Notes under the pieces: model-generated
Database searches by the model: none
What the model saw: the letters and a program-made list of their open reading frames with translations, nothing else
What the model was told of the DNA's origin: nothing
Origin: Vibrio fortis
GTDB taxonomy: Bacteria; Pseudomonadota; Gammaproteobacteria; Enterobacterales; Vibrionaceae
Assembly (NCBI RefSeq): GCF_024347475.1
Contig: NZ_AP025487.1
Coordinates: forward strand, 1,612,001 to 1,676,000
DNA: 64,000 nucleotides
Reading direction: 5' to 3'
Shown here: positions 45,100 to 55,219 of the stretch, piece after piece
How the letters are laid out: each line of letters starts with the position of its first letter
Position numbering within the stretch: the first letter of the stretch is position 1
Program-made: the position numbers and the translations under genes

Positions 45100-46200
45100 A
45101 TGAAAATACAAGGAAAGAAAATAATTCATGTCGTTCAGCACCTCGCACCCGGTGGGCTGGAAACATTGACTCTCGACCTACTTCGTCTGGCTGACCCAAA
45201 GGATCAAGTTTTGATCGTTAGTTTAGAGGGGCAACGAGACGCTTCCATCGCGAATTGGCCAAAGTTGGAACAATACCGTTCCCAAATCGTGTTCCTCGAC
45301 AAAAAACCAGGCGTGCAATTTAACGTTCTGCTTTCACTTATCAAAGCATTCAGCAGCATCAAGCCAGATGTGGTTCATACACACCACATTGGCCCGCTCC
45401 TTTACGCTGGTTACGCTGCCCGCCTATGCAGTGTTCCATATCGAATTCATACGGAACATGACGCATGGCACCTTAAGAACGCGAAAAGAAGACGCCTACA
45501 GGCACTCGCTCTTCAATTCGCAAAACCTATGCTAGTCGCTGATGCAGCAAAGGTTTATAACCAGCTGTGTTCTGCCTTTTCTTATAAAAACATCACGACA
45601 ATTCGAAATGGCATTGATTGCGAAAAATTCCGCCCAACGTCAAAGGCTTCGGCTCGACGTCTATTTAACCTCGGTCAGGATGATTTCATCATTGGCTGTG
45701 CAGGTCGTTTGGAAGAGGTGAAAGGTCAAGATCAACTTATCAAAGCGCTGCCTCTAATTCCGAAACGCATTAAAGTCGTCATTGCCGGAGATGGCTCACA
45801 AAGAGACGCACTTGAGCAACTGGCGAAAAAACTGAATGTTTTAGATCGCGTGATATTTCTTGGACTTGTCGAAGAAATGGTCTCTTTCTATAACGCGTTA
45901 GATGTATTTTGCCTTCCGTCACGTTCAGAGGGTCTCCCCCTTTCTTCACTAGAAGCTCAAGCCTGCAACATCCCAACAGTTGCCATGGATGTTGGTGCGG
46001 TCAAAGAAACGCTTTGTCCAGCCACGGGGCATTTAGTGAAGGCAGATAATGTGCCTCACCTAGCCTATTCGCTATTCAAAACGTCGCAAAACGAAACCTT
46101 AGAGAATTTCTCTAACCCTCGTCGCTATGTGCTTGAGAACTTTAATATTAGCGATATGGTCGAGTCTTACAACAAGCTATCAGAGGAGAGTTATGTATGA
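45100..46200 (+). CDS. sypP: Glycosyltransferase family 4
   Basis: A 366-residue GT-B enzyme. N-lobe VVQHLAPGGLETLTLDLLRLA; C-lobe GCAGRLEEVKGQDQLIKAL and the E-x7-E site PSRSEGLPLSSLEAQACNIPTVAMDVGAVKETL. The ATG follows CGGAG. It overlaps sypQ by four bases and opens the sypPQR transcript. Confidence 0.93.
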   Translation: MKIQGKKIIHVVQHLAPGGLETLTLDLLRLADPKDQVLIVSLEGQRDASIANWPKLEQYRSQIVFLDKKPGVQFNVLLSLIKAFSSIKPDVVHTHHIGPLLYAGYAARLCSVPYRIHTEHDAWHLKNAKRRRLQALALQFAKPMLVADAAKVYNQLCSAFSYKNITTIRNGIDCEKFRPTSKASARRLFNLGQDDFIIGCAGRLEEVKGQDQLIKALPLIPKRIKVVIAGDGSQRDALEQLAKKLNVLDRVIFLGLVEEMVSFYNALDVFCLPSRSEGLPLSSLEAQACNIPTVAMDVGAVKETLCPATGHLVKADNVPHLAYSLFKTSQNETLENFSNPRRYVLENFNISDMVESYNKLSEESYV

Positions 46201-47384
46201 TTGACATAGTACTCGCTACTCTATGCTTATTTGCTGGTGTGCTCATTGTGTATCACCACGCTGGTTACCCAATATTGCTTCGCTGGTATGCGAAACGTCA
46301 CCCTAAGACGCCAGTGCATGAAAACCAACGTGCATACAAAGCTGAAGAACAGGACTGTAAGCTGCCGACAGTGACAATTTTGGTTCCAGCGTTCAACGAA
46401 CAAGCTTGGATAGCAGACAAAATTCGTAATCTCGCTTCTCTAGATTATCCAAAGAACAAGCTTAAAGTCGTCATCGCGTGTGATGGTTGTACAGACAAAA
46501 CCGTTGATAACGCGCAAATGGCAATCCAAGAAGCGATTTGTAGTGACATCTACTTCGAGATTCATGACCATCAGCTTAATCGTGGCAAAGTCGCAACGGT
46601 TAACGAAGAGTTAGCCCATATAGACTCAGATATTACTGCGCTTAGCGATGTTTCAGCATTGATTTCATTAGACGCACTACTCATTGCCGGAGAGCACTTT
46701 AAAAACCCTAAAGTAGGTGTCGTCAATGCGACTTATCAACTCTGCCCTACGGGTAATGAAGGAGAAGACGCCTACTGGAAGTACCAAACAGCCGTTAAAG
46801 AACGCGAAGCGTCACTGGGATCAAGTCTGGGGTCACACGGTGCATTCTATCTATTCAGAACTCACCTATTTAGCCCACTGCCAAGCAATACAATTAATGA
46901 TGATTTCATCTTACCAATGCAGATCGTCAAACAAGGTTACATTGCTGAGTATGAAACGCGCATGGTGGCACTGGAACTAGAAGAAACTAACACCAAAGCT
47001 GACTTCAAAAGAAGACTACGAATTTCAGCAGGTAATATGCAGCAAGCTATCGAGTTGTTTAGTCTATTTAGCCCAAAATTCAAAGGTATCGCGTTCGCCT
47101 TCTTTTCTGGCAAGGGATTAAGGCTGCTTACACCGTATTTAATGATTGTTAGCTTGGTATGCTCATTTTTCTTGCGTGATTACCTGCTATTTAACTTTCT
47201 ATTCTGGGCACAAATCGCCGTGTATACGCTGGGTATCATTGGGTATCTATTACCTAAGAAACTGAGCATCAAACCTATTTCGTTAATTTCTTATCTTGTA
47301 GTGGGTCATTACGCCAATTTAGTCGGCGGTATCCGTTACCTGATGGGATTAGAGAATACCCCTTGGACACGAGTCAATCGTTAA
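46197..47384 (+). CDS. sypQ: Membrane glycosyltransferase family 2
   Basis: A 395-residue processive-type GT2. An N-terminal membrane segment (about 3-22), a GT-A domain (VTILVPAFNEQAWIADKIRNL, IACDGCTDKT, then an acidic pair in INDDFILP), and several C-terminal membrane segments (about 300-385). This layout resembles PgaC/IcaA-type and cellulose-synthase-like enzymes. It overlaps sypP by four bases. The sugar polymerised or transferred is not known from sequence. Confidence 0.93.
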   Translation: MIDIVLATLCLFAGVLIVYHHAGYPILLRWYAKRHPKTPVHENQRAYKAEEQDCKLPTVTILVPAFNEQAWIADKIRNLASLDYPKNKLKVVIACDGCTDKTVDNAQMAIQEAICSDIYFEIHDHQLNRGKVATVNEELAHIDSDITALSDVSALISLDALLIAGEHFKNPKVGVVNATYQLCPTGNEGEDAYWKYQTAVKEREASLGSSLGSHGAFYLFRTHLFSPLPSNTINDDFILPMQIVKQGYIAEYETRMVALELEETNTKADFKRRLRISAGNMQQAIELFSLFSPKFKGIAFAFFSGKGLRLLTPYLMIVSLVCSFFLRDYLLFNFLFWAQIAVYTLGIIGYLLPKKLSIKPISLISYLVVGHYANLVGGIRYLMGLENTPWTRVNR

Positions 47385-47393
47385 GGATCAACT

Positions 47394-48047
47394 ATGTTTA
47401 CTCAAGACCATCAACAAATGCTTTACCAAAACAAGATTTCTCGCGCTAAACGTAGCTTCGACTTCTTTGCGTCTATGTTTGCAATCATCTTGTTCTCTCC
47501 GGTGTTCCCTATCATCGCTTTGGCAATTGTGATGACATCGAAAGGCCCCGTATTCTATCGCCAACTGCGTGTTGGTAAGTCGACACCAGAAAAGATGGAG
47601 ATTTTCGAAATCCTTAAGTTCCGTAGTATGTATGAAGATGCAGAACAACGATCTGGTGCTGTATGGGCGACGAAAAATGACCCGCGAATTACGCCAGTCG
47701 GTCGCTTTTTAAGAAAAACACGTCTTGATGAGCTGCCACAACTGTTTAACGTAATCAAAGGCGATATGTCATTGATTGGCCCTCGCCCTGAGCGCCCGAC
47801 TTTCTACAACAAATTAGAAACTGAAATTCCTTACTTTGCCGATCGTACATATGGCGTGATGCCCGGTATTACAGGTTTAGCTCAAGTCAATCAAGGATAC
47901 GATACTTGCATTGAAGACGTAAGACGCAAAGTCGGCTTCGATCATAGCTACGCACTGAGCTTATGTTCCATGAAGTCCTGGATCATTGCTGACCTATCTA
48001 TTATCAGCAAAACCATTATCGTTATGGTTGATGGCCGCGGTCGCTAA
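47394..48047 (+). CDS. sypR: Undecaprenyl-phosphate sugar phosphotransferase (priming enzyme)
   Basis: A 217-residue monotopic phosphoglycosyl transferase. One membrane segment (about 22-44) is followed by the conserved core FEILKFRSMYEDA, TRLDELPQLFNVIKGDMSLIGPRPERP and the VMPGITGLAQV end. It would transfer the first sugar phosphate to undecaprenyl phosphate and so start the repeat unit. The ATG follows AAGGA. It is the last syp gene, before a terminator hairpin. Confidence 0.95.
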   Translation: MFTQDHQQMLYQNKISRAKRSFDFFASMFAIILFSPVFPIIALAIVMTSKGPVFYRQLRVGKSTPEKMEIFEILKFRSMYEDAEQRSGAVWATKNDPRITPVGRFLRKTRLDELPQLFNVIKGDMSLIGPRPERPTFYNKLETEIPYFADRTYGVMPGITGLAQVNQGYDTCIEDVRRKVGFDHSYALSLCSMKSWIIADLSIISKTIIVMVDGRGR

Positions 48048-48081
48048 TTCTTCGTGTAATGATCTCTTAGATTTGTAAACT

Positions 48082-48113
48082 CAAAGCCTAACGTGTCGTC
48101 GCGTTAGGCTTTG
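48082..48113 (+). terminator. Terminator after sypR
   Basis: CAAAGCCTAACG (48082-48093) and CGTTAGGCTTTG (48102-48113) form a perfect 12-bp stem with an 8-base loop. The T-run is short, so it may act as a processing end as well. Confidence 0.78.
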
Positions 48114-48195
48114 AACATATATGAACTTTATTCACAAAAATCAAAATAGAAACGGTGTACCATAATAGAAGACTTTGGCAGCCTCCCTTTTACAA

Positions 48196-49074
48196 ATGAA
48201 AATTGAAGACCTAAAACTATTCACTACCGTCGTTGAGCTCGGAAGCTTTACCGCTGCAGCTAACGCTTTAGACCTCCCACGAGGGAATGTAAGCCGGCGA
48301 ATCAGCGACCTCGAAAAATCTTTGGGAATTCAACTGTTCTTAAGAACGACTCGCAGTTTATCTTTAACTCAATCTGGCGAGCTTTATTATAAAGAACTCC
48401 TTGTCGCACTCGGAGCATTAGAGAAAGCAAACCATGTTGCCTCTAACCTATCTGTGCTACCTCACGGCAAAATTAAGATAGGCCTACTCCCAGAGACTAG
48501 CGATATTTTGCAATCTACCCTATTCCGCTTTCAGGATTTATATCCGGAGGTTGAGTTGGATATTCGAAGTATTAACAATGGTTTCGTTGATATGCATCGC
48601 CAAGGTCTCGATATCGCAATGCATGGCGGTCGGTTAAGTGATGCCAATTTGGTGGCTAGGAAAGTGATGGATTTGCAGCGCGTGTTTGTCGCTAGCCCAG
48701 ACTTTATCGCTAAAGAAGGCCAGCCAACGTCAGTTCACGAGCTGTCTCACTATCCATTTGTTTGCTTTCGTTGGCCAACGGGCGATATCGACCAACAGTG
48801 GGACATCACCAATATCAACGTGACGGTAGAACCTTCAATCGTGAGCGATAGCATCGGTTTTGTGAAAGGTGGCGCAATTCGCCACAGAGGGATTGCTCTA
48901 TTACCTGAACTATTGGTTCGCCAAGAGATCAGCGAGGGTACTTTGGTTGACCTATTCCCTAATGATAGGCTTCAACAAGAGGAAGCCTGGCTTTTGTATC
49001 CGCAGCGAAAAGCGCTCAGTCATGCGTCTCAGCTTTTGGTCGACTTTTTATTACAAGAACTGCCTAAACTATAA
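48196..49074 (+). CDS. LysR-family transcriptional regulator
   Basis: A 292-residue regulator. The N-terminal winged HTH is MKIEDLKLFTTVVELGSFTAAANALDLPRGNVSRRISDLEKSLG. The effector domain spans about 90-290. The start at 48196 is chosen by family start; a TTG at 48175 is unlikely. It lies 99 bases upstream of the RND pump genes on the same strand, rather than divergent as is common, and probably controls them. The effector is unknown. Confidence 0.92.
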   Translation: MKIEDLKLFTTVVELGSFTAAANALDLPRGNVSRRISDLEKSLGIQLFLRTTRSLSLTQSGELYYKELLVALGALEKANHVASNLSVLPHGKIKIGLLPETSDILQSTLFRFQDLYPEVELDIRSINNGFVDMHRQGLDIAMHGGRLSDANLVARKVMDLQRVFVASPDFIAKEGQPTSVHELSHYPFVCFRWPTGDIDQQWDITNINVTVEPSIVSDSIGFVKGGAIRHRGIALLPELLVRQEISEGTLVDLFPNDRLQQEEAWLLYPQRKALSHASQLLVDFLLQELPKL

Positions 49075-49091
49075 CCATTGTCTCATTTGGT

Positions 49092-49114
49092 GTGACAGTG
49101 TTTCACGCTGTCAC
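49092..49114. promoter_or_regulatory. Inverted repeat before the RND operon
   Basis: GTGACAG (49092-49098) and CTGTCAC (49108-49114) make a 7-bp inverted repeat with a 9-base spacer between the LysR gene and the pump genes. It has the size of a LysR operator but may instead be a weak terminator for the LysR gene. Confidence 0.4.
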
Positions 49115-49173
49115 TGGATTATCTAATGAAAATAGATAGATAGAATTGCCCTATATATTAATAGGAGCAATCC

Positions 49174-50253
49174 ATGAACACTATCTTTCGTCATTCCATC
49201 ATCGCAGCCTGCTTACTTCCATTACTTGGTTGCAATGAATCACAAGCCGTGGCACCAATTAAAGAACCTCGTCCAATACAAGTTATTAAAATTAAAGCCG
49301 CTGAAGAACAAGCGGCCAAACACTTTACGGGTACCCTGCAGTCTGCTGAAAGTGCAGCTGTCGCATTTCGAGTCCCAGGAACAATTCAAAAAGTATTGGT
49401 GAAAACTGGCGATTACGTTGAGAAAGGCCAACCGCTCGCATCACTCGACCCACATGACTACCAAGTCGCATTGGAAGAACTTCAAGCTCGCGCTCTTGAA
49501 GCCAAATCTGCCCATAAGCTTGCAAAAGCAGAGCTCGCTCGCGTAAAACAGGCGATTGCTGATGATGCCATTGCTAATGTAAACCTAGATCGCGCTATCA
49601 GTGGTTATGAGCGTAGTGAAGCAGCAGTAAAAGTAGTCGAGCAAAATATTCGCCGCGCAAAAGACACCTTGCGTTACACCGAACTACGCGCTCCATTCTC
49701 AGGAGTGGTCGCCGCATCTAACTTTGACCAATATGAGCAAGTACTTCCTGGTATCTCCGTGTTCACCCTACATAAGCCTGACCAGCTTGAAGTGGAGATC
49801 GACGTTCCGGAAAACTTGATCCATCAATTCAAACCACAGCAATCTGCAGCAATCTCTTGGTATGGCGAAGCACGATCTGTTGCTGGACAAGTCACTGAGA
49901 TTTCGACGCTACCTGATCCAATTAAGCAAACCTATACCGTGACTTACCAACTGGATGGACTCAACCAAGCGCTTCTACCCGGAAAAGCCGTAACACTCAC
50001 AACACACCTCGGCAGTACACAGTCGACTTTGTGTGTCCCTTATTCCGCGATTGTAAAACCACTGGAACAAGATCTGGTATTCGCGATTCACGATCAAACA
50101 GCCCATGCTGTGCCAGTTTCGGTTCGCTCTTTCAACCAAGAAAACGTTTGTGTTCAATCAGAACTGAATGAAGGCGATTATGTTGTGGTTAGTGGTGCGC
50201 AATACGTTCAGGAAGGTCAGCACTTCCCATCAATTCAAGTCAAAGAGCTGTAG
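49174..50253 (+). CDS. RND efflux membrane fusion protein (lipoprotein)
   Basis: Periplasmic adaptor of 359 residues with lipoprotein signal MNTIFRHSIIAACLLPLLGC (lipobox LLGC). It has barrel-sandwich/lipoyl halves (GTIQKVLVKTGDYVEKGQPLASLDPHDY and RAPFSGVVA), a coiled-coil hairpin between, and a beta-barrel part. It links the RND pump to the outer membrane channel. It is first of three pump genes; the next follows after 9 bases. Confidence 0.93.
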   Translation: MNTIFRHSIIAACLLPLLGCNESQAVAPIKEPRPIQVIKIKAAEEQAAKHFTGTLQSAESAAVAFRVPGTIQKVLVKTGDYVEKGQPLASLDPHDYQVALEELQARALEAKSAHKLAKAELARVKQAIADDAIANVNLDRAISGYERSEAAVKVVEQNIRRAKDTLRYTELRAPFSGVVAASNFDQYEQVLPGISVFTLHKPDQLEVEIDVPENLIHQFKPQQSAAISWYGEARSVAGQVTEISTLPDPIKQTYTVTYQLDGLNQALLPGKAVTLTTHLGSTQSTLCVPYSAIVKPLEQDLVFAIHDQTAHAVPVSVRSFNQENVCVQSELNEGDYVVVSGAQYVQEGQHFPSIQVKEL

Positions 50254-50262
50254 GTAACTGTC

Positions 50263-53200
50263 ATGAATTTAGCGGATTTCGCGATAAAGCAACGCACCTT
50301 TGTGCTTTTTTTCACTGCGCTTAGCGTGATTGCTGGGCTCTACTCATATTTCGACCTTGGGAAACTCGAAGACCCAAGTTTTACCGTTAAAACTGCGGTC
50401 GTTGTTACCCTGTATCCTGGCGCTTCTGCCGAAGAAGTCGAACAGCAAGTCACCGATACGGTTGAGACGAAACTACAGGAAATGGCCACACTCAATCGAC
50501 TGCGTTCACTTTCTCGCCCAGGCATGTCGATGGTGTTTGTCGACCTTAAAGAGTCATTGAATTCAGACGCTCTACCGCAAGAGTGGGATCTACTGAGACG
50601 CAAAGTGTCTGACATGAAACTCTTGTTGCCTTCCACAGCGCAAATCAGTGTGGTTCAGGACGAGTTCTCTGAAGTCTATGGCATGTTGTTTTCCATTTAC
50701 AGCCAAGATGCAACACCAAACGAGCTACGTCAGTACGCAGAAGAACTACAGCGTCGAATCAAAACCGTTGACGGTATTAAGAAGGTTGAACTTCATGGTG
50801 TACAACCGCGTGTTGTATACATCGATATCCCAGATGAGCGCTTAGCTCAATATGGTTTATCCATCTCCCAAGTGTGGAATCAACTTAATACACAAAATAC
50901 GACCTTCGATGCAGGAAGATTTGCGACCACCAACGAGCGAATTCGTATCGAGCAGTCTACTGAATTTGGCTCTATTGATGACATCAAAAATCTGATGCTC
51001 AAAGGCGGAATCAGTGAATTAGGTACAGGGCTTATTCGACTGGGTGACATTGCAGACATTACGATGGGTTATCAAGAACCTGCGATGACGGAGAACCGCT
51101 ACAATGGTTCACCTGCCGTCACGCTTGCGATGAGTCCGGTGTCTGGTGTTAACGTTGTTTCTCTGGGTGACGATATCAACAGAATCGTATCAGATTTCCA
51201 AGATTCATTGCCTCTTGGTGTGGAAATCGCGACGGTTGCCAACCAACCTGATGAAGTACAAAAATCGATCGACAACTTCGTTAACAACCTCCTTGAGAGT
51301 GTTGCGATTGTATTCATCGTACTCACTGTTTTCATGGGGATTAAGAGTGCGACAATTGTTGGTTCGAGTTTGCTTCTTACCATCTTACTCACCCTTATCT
51401 ATATGAATTTGGCAAGTATCGATTTACATCGTGTATCACTGGGTACCTTCATTCTTGCGCTAGGTATGCTGGTTGATAATGCGATTGTGATTACCGATAT
51501 GATGATCGTGAAAATCAACCGTGGCATTGATAGAACCCAAGCTGCCGTTGAATCCTTTAAAGAGACAGCCACACCACTGCTTGGTGCTACCGTGATTGCA
51601 ATTATGGGTGCCAGCCCGGTGATATTCTCAAAAACAGACGCAGCCGAGTTTGCGGGTTCTGTATTCCTGATCATTGCCTCTTCATTGCTACTGTCTTGGT
51701 TCGTTGCCATGACCTTCACCGCGTTAATGTGTTGGATGTTCATTAAACCAAGTAAGAAACAACAACAAACCAAAGAGAGCTTGTATCGCAAGAGTGTCAA
51801 TTGGACGGTAGATAACCCGATTAAAGCGCTAAGTGCACTACTGCCTTTGATTGCCGTGACTGCACTTGCAATTCCTAACATTGCGATCAATTTCATCCCA
51901 CAAGCAGACCGCCCTATTCTGTTCTTAGATTACTGGCTGCCAAATGGTGCGAAGATTGAACAAACCTCAGAGGATATGAAAAAAATTGAGTCTTGGTTAC
52001 TCGAACAACCTGAAGTCGTCGATCTCTCTACGTACGTTGGCGCAGGTGCACCTCGATTCTCGGTGACGATAGAACCTGAACCGTTCGACCCTGCTTACGG
52101 TCAGATTCTGATTAATGCCAAAGATTACGAGTCACTTAACCAACTCATTGCTCGCGGTGATAAGTGGCTTGCCACAACATTTCCAGAAGCAGACCCAAGG
52201 TTCCGTGGTTTGAAATTGGCAACCGCAGACAAATTCAGTGTCGAAGCGCGTTTTTCGGGGCCTGATGTCGATGTACTACATAACCTATCAAACCAAGCAA
52301 AAGCCATCTTAGAAGCTCATCCTGATACCAAGTATGTGCGTGATGATTGGCGACAACAAAGCAAGGTACTGCAACCTATCATCAATCAAGAGAAAAGCCG
52401 CCAAGCCGGCATCAACCGTGCAGACATTGCGTTCGCACTCAAGCGCGCTTCAGAGGGAATGCCAATTGGTCGCATGAACCTAAACGATGAACTCGTGACA
52501 ATTCAAGTCCGAGGCGTAGATCGTTCTCTTGATTCATTGGAGACGCTACCTGTTAACTCCCTACTTGGGTTGCATAGTGTGCCGTTAGGTCAAGTCATTG
52601 ATGGTTTTGAGATGACCAGTGAAGAGACCATGATTTGGCGTCGTGACCGTGTTAAAACCATTACAGCTCAGGCAGGCGTTGGTCGTTACACAACTCCAGC
52701 AGCCGTGAGAAATGACGTGAAAGCGCAAATTGAAGCCATCGAATTACCAGCAGGCTACCAGCTTGAATGGGGTGGAGAATACTATGATGAACACAAAGCA
52801 GTCAGTGACATCTTAAAACAGCTTCCAAAAGCGATGCTACTGATGGTGATCATCTTGGTTGCGATGTTTAACGGCTTCAAACAGCCGGTGATTATTCTCA
52901 CCACCCTGCCTTTAGCGGCCACAGGTGCAACTTTCAGTTTGTTGCTTCTCGATAAGCCATTCGGCTTCATGGCACTGATTGGGGCGGTCACTCTTACGGG
53001 GATGATCATTAAAAACGGCATCGTACTCATGGACCAAATCGAACTAGAACGCAGCAATGGCCGTTCATTATCAGATTCCATTAAAGAAGCAACGGTAAAT
53101 CGTACTATGGCGATATCAATGGGTGCTCTTACCACTGCACTTGGCATGATTCCACTACTCACTGACTTACTGTTTGACCAAATGGCGGCGACCATCATTG

Positions 53201-53328
53201 GCGGCCTTGCTGCAGCAACAGTACTTTCACTGTTTGTGATGCCAGCGCTGTACAAGATCTTTTATCGAACTCAAGAGACACGCACTTCGATAGAAGAGAA
53301 TGCAACTCTCACCGAATCAACGCAATAA
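50263..53328 (+). CDS. RND-family efflux pump (AcrB/MexB-like class)
   Basis: Inner-membrane proton-driven pump of 1021 residues, 12 membrane segments and two large periplasmic loops. The TM4 motif reads GMLVDNAIVITD with Asp405 kept and the second Asp of AcrB replaced by Asn406, typical of this HAE subgroup. The TM10 Lys is kept (GMIIKNGIVLMD). It is longer-looped like VexH/AcrD types but I cannot assign a name. Substrates are likely drugs, bile or dyes. It lies 8 bases before the outer-membrane channel gene. Confidence 0.93.
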   Translation: MNLADFAIKQRTFVLFFTALSVIAGLYSYFDLGKLEDPSFTVKTAVVVTLYPGASAEEVEQQVTDTVETKLQEMATLNRLRSLSRPGMSMVFVDLKESLNSDALPQEWDLLRRKVSDMKLLLPSTAQISVVQDEFSEVYGMLFSIYSQDATPNELRQYAEELQRRIKTVDGIKKVELHGVQPRVVYIDIPDERLAQYGLSISQVWNQLNTQNTTFDAGRFATTNERIRIEQSTEFGSIDDIKNLMLKGGISELGTGLIRLGDIADITMGYQEPAMTENRYNGSPAVTLAMSPVSGVNVVSLGDDINRIVSDFQDSLPLGVEIATVANQPDEVQKSIDNFVNNLLESVAIVFIVLTVFMGIKSATIVGSSLLLTILLTLIYMNLASIDLHRVSLGTFILALGMLVDNAIVITDMMIVKINRGIDRTQAAVESFKETATPLLGATVIAIMGASPVIFSKTDAAEFAGSVFLIIASSLLLSWFVAMTFTALMCWMFIKPSKKQQQTKESLYRKSVNWTVDNPIKALSALLPLIAVTALAIPNIAINFIPQADRPILFLDYWLPNGAKIEQTSEDMKKIESWLLEQPEVVDLSTYVGAGAPRFSVTIEPEPFDPAYGQILINAKDYESLNQLIARGDKWLATTFPEADPRFRGLKLATADKFSVEARFSGPDVDVLHNLSNQAKAILEAHPDTKYVRDDWRQQSKVLQPIINQEKSRQAGINRADIAFALKRASEGMPIGRMNLNDELVTIQVRGVDRSLDSLETLPVNSLLGLHSVPLGQVIDGFEMTSEETMIWRRDRVKTITAQAGVGRYTTPAAVRNDVKAQIEAIELPAGYQLEWGGEYYDEHKAVSDILKQLPKAMLLMVIILVAMFNGFKQPVIILTTLPLAATGATFSLLLLDKPFGFMALIGAVTLTGMIIKNGIVLMDQIELERSNGRSLSDSIKEATVNRTMAISMGALTTALGMIPLLTDLLFDQMAATIIGGLAAATVLSLFVMPALYKIFYRTQETRTSIEENATLTESTQ

Positions 53329-53336
53329 GGAGCGCC

Positions 53337-54860
53337 ATGATGTCTTTTATTTCACAAAAACCATGGACACTAGCACCAATCGCTCTCTCTCTGTTGTTAG
53401 CTGGTTGTGCATTAGGCCCTGACTATCAAGCACCACAAACGACAATGGCTGAAACGTTTCTCTATTCAGAAGATAACCAACAAGCCACGCAATCACACTG
53501 GTGGCTGCAGCTGAATGATCCAGTTCTAAACCAACTAGTGACTCAGCTACAGACTGACAACACCACGCTTAAAGTCGCTTCTGAGCGCATCAAAATGGCT
53601 AACTCATACAAGACCGTGGTGGAGTCATTCAAAGTGCCTACCGTTAACATCGGAGCGGGTTATTACAACTATCAACTCAGTGAAAACGACTCTCTGTTAG
53701 GCCCTGTTTTTGGTGCATCAGACGCCGTTGAATCTGCGACAGGGATGTCACTACTTGAAGCACAGCATGATGGCGGATTTCTTGGTGCTAGCATCGCATG
53801 GGAAGCGGACCTCTTCGGACGAATAGATCGCCAAGCTGAAGCGGCAGCTATTCGAGTAGAACAAGCTGAGATATTGCAATCAGGCTTAAATACACTGCTT
53901 ACCGCCGACCTTATTCATAACTACTTGCAATACCGAGGTGCTCAAGAACGTAAAACAATCGCGTTAGAGAACATTGAGGATCAAAAACAAACCTTGAACC
54001 TAGTTGAGAAAGTCGTTCGTAGTGGTTACGGTTCTGAACTCGACTTAGCTCAAGCAAAAGCGATGCTCGCAGCGACCCAATCGATCACGCCTCAGCTAGA
54101 GATTGCAGAACAAGTACACAAACACAGAATGGCAGTGCTACTAGGCACTTCCCTATCTGAATTAGAGGTTCAACTTGAAGGCGACTACACCTTACCAAGA
54201 CTTAAAGGCGTTATCCCTACTGGGCTTCCATCTGACTTGCTGACACGACGTCCGGATATAAAAATCGCCGAACGTGAAATGGCCGCAGTTAATGAAGAGC
54301 TGGGTGCGAGCATCGCGAACCGCTATCCAAAATTCTTCCTTACTGGTACGCCAGGCGTTACCGCTGGAAGTTTCGACGACCTATTTAGCAGTGACTCCTT
54401 TGGATGGGCTGCATCTGCAGGGATAAGCTGGAATGTGTTCGATGGTGGACGCGGTGAAGCGCTGGTAGAAATGAACGAAGCACGCTTTAAATCTGCCGCA
54501 CTAAACTATCAACACGCCGTAGATAGTGCTTTTGTCGAAGTAGACTCAACACTGTTCGCTTACGGAAGAAGCCAGCAAAATCAGCAGCGTATTGACGAAG
54601 CAACCCTCGCTGTTGATAAAGCGGTAAGTAAGGCGAAGTCGTTATACAAAGCAGGCCTTGTTGACTACTTAGCGGTACTCGACGCGGAGCGCCAACAAAA
54701 AATGATGCAAGACCGACAAGTCGCCGCCAAACTACAAACGGCGAATACCGCGATTGCTGTCTACAAGTCACTTGGGGGCGATTGGAAAGTCGAAACTGAA
54801 CAACCAAACTCTGAGACTCAACCAGCTACTGGTGCAATAGAACTCGCAGCGAACAATTAA
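53337..54860 (+). CDS. TolC/NodT-family outer membrane efflux lipoprotein
   Basis: Outer membrane channel of 507 residues with lipoprotein signal ending SLLLAGC and the family start ALGPDYQAP. Two repeated helical-barrel halves include the LPSDLLTRRPDIKIAEREMAAVNEELGASIANRYPKF and DYLAVLDAERQ motifs typical of NodT-type channels (OprM). It follows an AAGGAG box. Pump-dedicated channels like this usually serve only their own RND operon. Confidence 0.94.
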   Translation: MMSFISQKPWTLAPIALSLLLAGCALGPDYQAPQTTMAETFLYSEDNQQATQSHWWLQLNDPVLNQLVTQLQTDNTTLKVASERIKMANSYKTVVESFKVPTVNIGAGYYNYQLSENDSLLGPVFGASDAVESATGMSLLEAQHDGGFLGASIAWEADLFGRIDRQAEAAAIRVEQAEILQSGLNTLLTADLIHNYLQYRGAQERKTIALENIEDQKQTLNLVEKVVRSGYGSELDLAQAKAMLAATQSITPQLEIAEQVHKHRMAVLLGTSLSELEVQLEGDYTLPRLKGVIPTGLPSDLLTRRPDIKIAEREMAAVNEELGASIANRYPKFFLTGTPGVTAGSFDDLFSSDSFGWAASAGISWNVFDGGRGEALVEMNEARFKSAALNYQHAVDSAFVEVDSTLFAYGRSQQNQQRIDEATLAVDKAVSKAKSLYKAGLVDYLAVLDAERQQKMMQDRQVAAKLQTANTAIAVYKSLGGDWKVETEQPNSETQPATGAIELAANN

Positions 54861-54872
54861 TCGCAATTCAAC

Positions 54873-54904
54873 AAAAATACCGCCTAAAAGTAGGCGGTAT
54901 TTTT
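54873..54904. terminator. Bidirectional terminator after the RND operon
   Basis: AAAAATACCGCCTA (54873-54886) and TAGGCGGTATTTTT (54891-54904) form a perfect 14-bp stem with a 4-base loop and flanking A and T runs. It separates convergent genes. Confidence 0.95.
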
Positions 54905-54924
54905 ATAATTATCGCATTCTTCAA

Positions 54925-55170
54925 TCATTCTAAAGCAGATGTTTTTGACGCCGACCATTTGATGATGGCTCTCATATTCATCGAAAAGAAGATAATGTTA
55001 GCAATAATCATCGCAACGCTTTCAGTCAAGTAACCGACCGCCACCCAACTTGTGTTGCCGCACATCATCAACACAAATCCGATCCTATTTTTATTTCCTA
55101 TCTGCCAAATTGCGAGAAAGGTAAGCACCATGGCAACCCAATCGATCCCGTAATATTGAAAGTAGTCCAT
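54925..55170 (-). CDS. Small membrane protein, PnuC-like
   Basis: An 81-residue protein with three predicted membrane segments (about 10-25, 30-48, 52-70). The pattern (GIDWVAMVLTFLAIWQIGNKNRIGFVLMMCGNTSWVAVGYL) resembles half of a PnuC-type nicotinamide riboside transporter or a SemiSWEET. It could act as a dimer or bundle. The match is by pattern only; I cannot name the substrate. It follows the HAD gene on the same strand with a 49-base gap. Confidence 0.6.
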   Translation of the reverse strand: MDYFQYYGIDWVAMVLTFLAIWQIGNKNRIGFVLMMCGNTSWVAVGYLTESVAMIIANIIFFSMNMRAIIKWSASKTSALE

Positions 55171-55219
55171 CTATCTACCCTGTTTGTTATCCTCAATAGC
55201 CCAATACAGCACAGCTAAA